DNA of 5,516 bases from Woeseiaceae bacterium (GTDB taxonomy: Bacteria > Pseudomonadota > Gammaproteobacteria > Steroidobacterales > Woeseiaceae): assembly GCA_022866645.1 (NCBI GenBank), contig JALHUQ010000106.1, positions 1 to 5,516 of the forward strand, written 5' to 3'. Positions 5,028 to 5,516 of the stretch are shown piece after piece. The position numbers were made by a program, and so were the translations under genes. How positions within the stretch are numbered: position 1 is the first letter of the stretch; every line of letters starts with the position of its first letter. The notes under the pieces were generated by a model. That model had not been told where the DNA came from, made no database searches, and was given only the letters and a program-made list of their open reading frames with translations.

Positions 5028-5067
5028 ACAAAAGCGTTTTCCTTCGATGGATCCGTCGGACGGCTAC

Positions 5068-5516
5068 CTAGTCTGGCTTTACGACGAGTCGATCGGTAAC
5101 AGAGGTCGCACCACTGCTGTTCGAGGCGAGCTTGATCGCAAGATCTTTCTCCTCATCGGACTTGACGACACCAGACAGCGTAACGACACCCTGCTTCGAA
5201 TCGACATTGATGGCCATGCCACCGGTGTTGCCATTCATCAGCAGCTGCGACTTGATTCGCGCGGTGAGCGTTGCATTGCGTACACTTTGTTTGAATCCCT
5301 GTCGTTCTTTGGCGGCCTCGTCATCCTTCGTCATAGCTGCTTTTGTCTTATCCACGATTAACTCGTTCTCGACTTTGGTCACACCTTTGATGGACTTGGC
5401 GATTTCACCGGCGAGGTCGCGGTCTATATCGGACTCGACTGCCCCTCTAAGGTAGGCAATGCTGTTCTCGACGTCAGTATCGATGTCAAAGGAGTTGAGG
5501 TGCTCATTGAATAGCA
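5068..5516 (-). CDS. BON-domain protein (N-terminus off the right edge)
   Basis: The frame is open to the right edge, so the GTG at 5382 is internal rather than the start; 148 residues plus the stop are visible. They contain two BON domains. The first includes DIDTDVENSIAYLRGAVESD, continues with DRDLAGEIAKSIKGV and ends VTKVENELIV. A linker rich in Lys, Ala and Glu follows. The second begins TLTARIKSQLLMNG, continues with INVDSKQGVVTLSGVV and SDEEKDLAIKLASN, and ends ATSVTDRLVV. BON domains are found in OsmY, DolP and channel proteins and bind membrane phospholipids; two-domain OsmY-type proteins are periplasmic and induced by osmotic stress and stationary phase. A signal peptide would be expected in the missing N-terminal part. 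The absence of a stop or a ribosome binding site within the visible part supports a larger protein. The DUF3309 gene follows on the same strand. Confidence 0.85.
   Translation of the reverse strand, partial: LFNEHLNSFDIDTDVENSIAYLRGAVESDIDRDLAGEIAKSIKGVTKVENELIVDKTKAAMTKDDEAAKERQGFKQSVRNATLTARIKSQLLMNGNTGGMAINVDSKQGVVTLSGVVKSDEEKDLAIKLASNSSGATSVTDRLVVKPD

Noticed and set aside
4885..5361. Plus-strand frame of 158 codons
   Set aside because: It is antisense to the BON gene and the DUF3309 upstream region, with no family match.
1..5516. CRISPR array, rRNA, complete tRNA or replication origin
   Set aside because: No regularly spaced repeats, no rRNA-like stretches, no full cloverleaf and no iteron clusters were seen on reading both strands.

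Overview
The window looks like chromosomal DNA of a betaproteobacterium, most likely Burkholderiales. The main reason is a convincing DUF1840 gene, a family largely confined to that group. It is joined by a set of small envelope and stress families (SYLF, DUF883, YqjE-like, DUF3309, BON) that often occur together there. Base composition is moderately GC-rich. The genus cannot be read from this sequence.

Layout, left to right. (1) At 1-377 is the C-terminal part of a GNAT acetyltransferase of the TacT-like toxin type; its N-terminus and any antitoxin lie off the left edge. (2) At 378-870 there is no intact gene. This stretch holds a tRNA-3'-end-like sequence (626-649), a very long near-perfect hairpin containing a bidirectional terminator (638-699), and a roughly 40-codon remnant of an IS21-type transposase (744-866). 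Together these look like the scarred edge of a mobile region. (3) At 876-1202 (minus) is an intact DUF1840 gene with a plausible promoter and an overlapping 12-bp inverted repeat upstream. (4) At 1318-1775 I can support no gene. (5) At 1776-4709 (plus) five genes run in one direction: an exported SYLF-domain protein, then a DUF883/YqjD-like tail-anchored protein, a YqjE-like membrane protein, a small YqjK-like protein that overlaps it, and an AI-2E/PerM-family transporter. (6) On the minus strand, converging on them, are a 52-residue DUF3309 membrane peptide (4743-4901) and a BON-domain protein (5068-5516) that runs off the right edge.

How the genes may work together: nearly every product in 1776-5516 is predicted to be exported, membrane-bound or of a lipid-binding family. 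E. coli YqjD and YqjE are inner-membrane proteins, YqjD binds ribosomes in stationary phase, and OsmY, the best-known BON protein, is osmotically induced. A shared envelope-stress or stationary-phase role is a reasonable inference, but the window does not prove it. The most unusual points are the transporter placed at the end of a yqjDEK-like operon, and the tRNA-like/terminator/IS21 junction that may mark the end of an integrated element.
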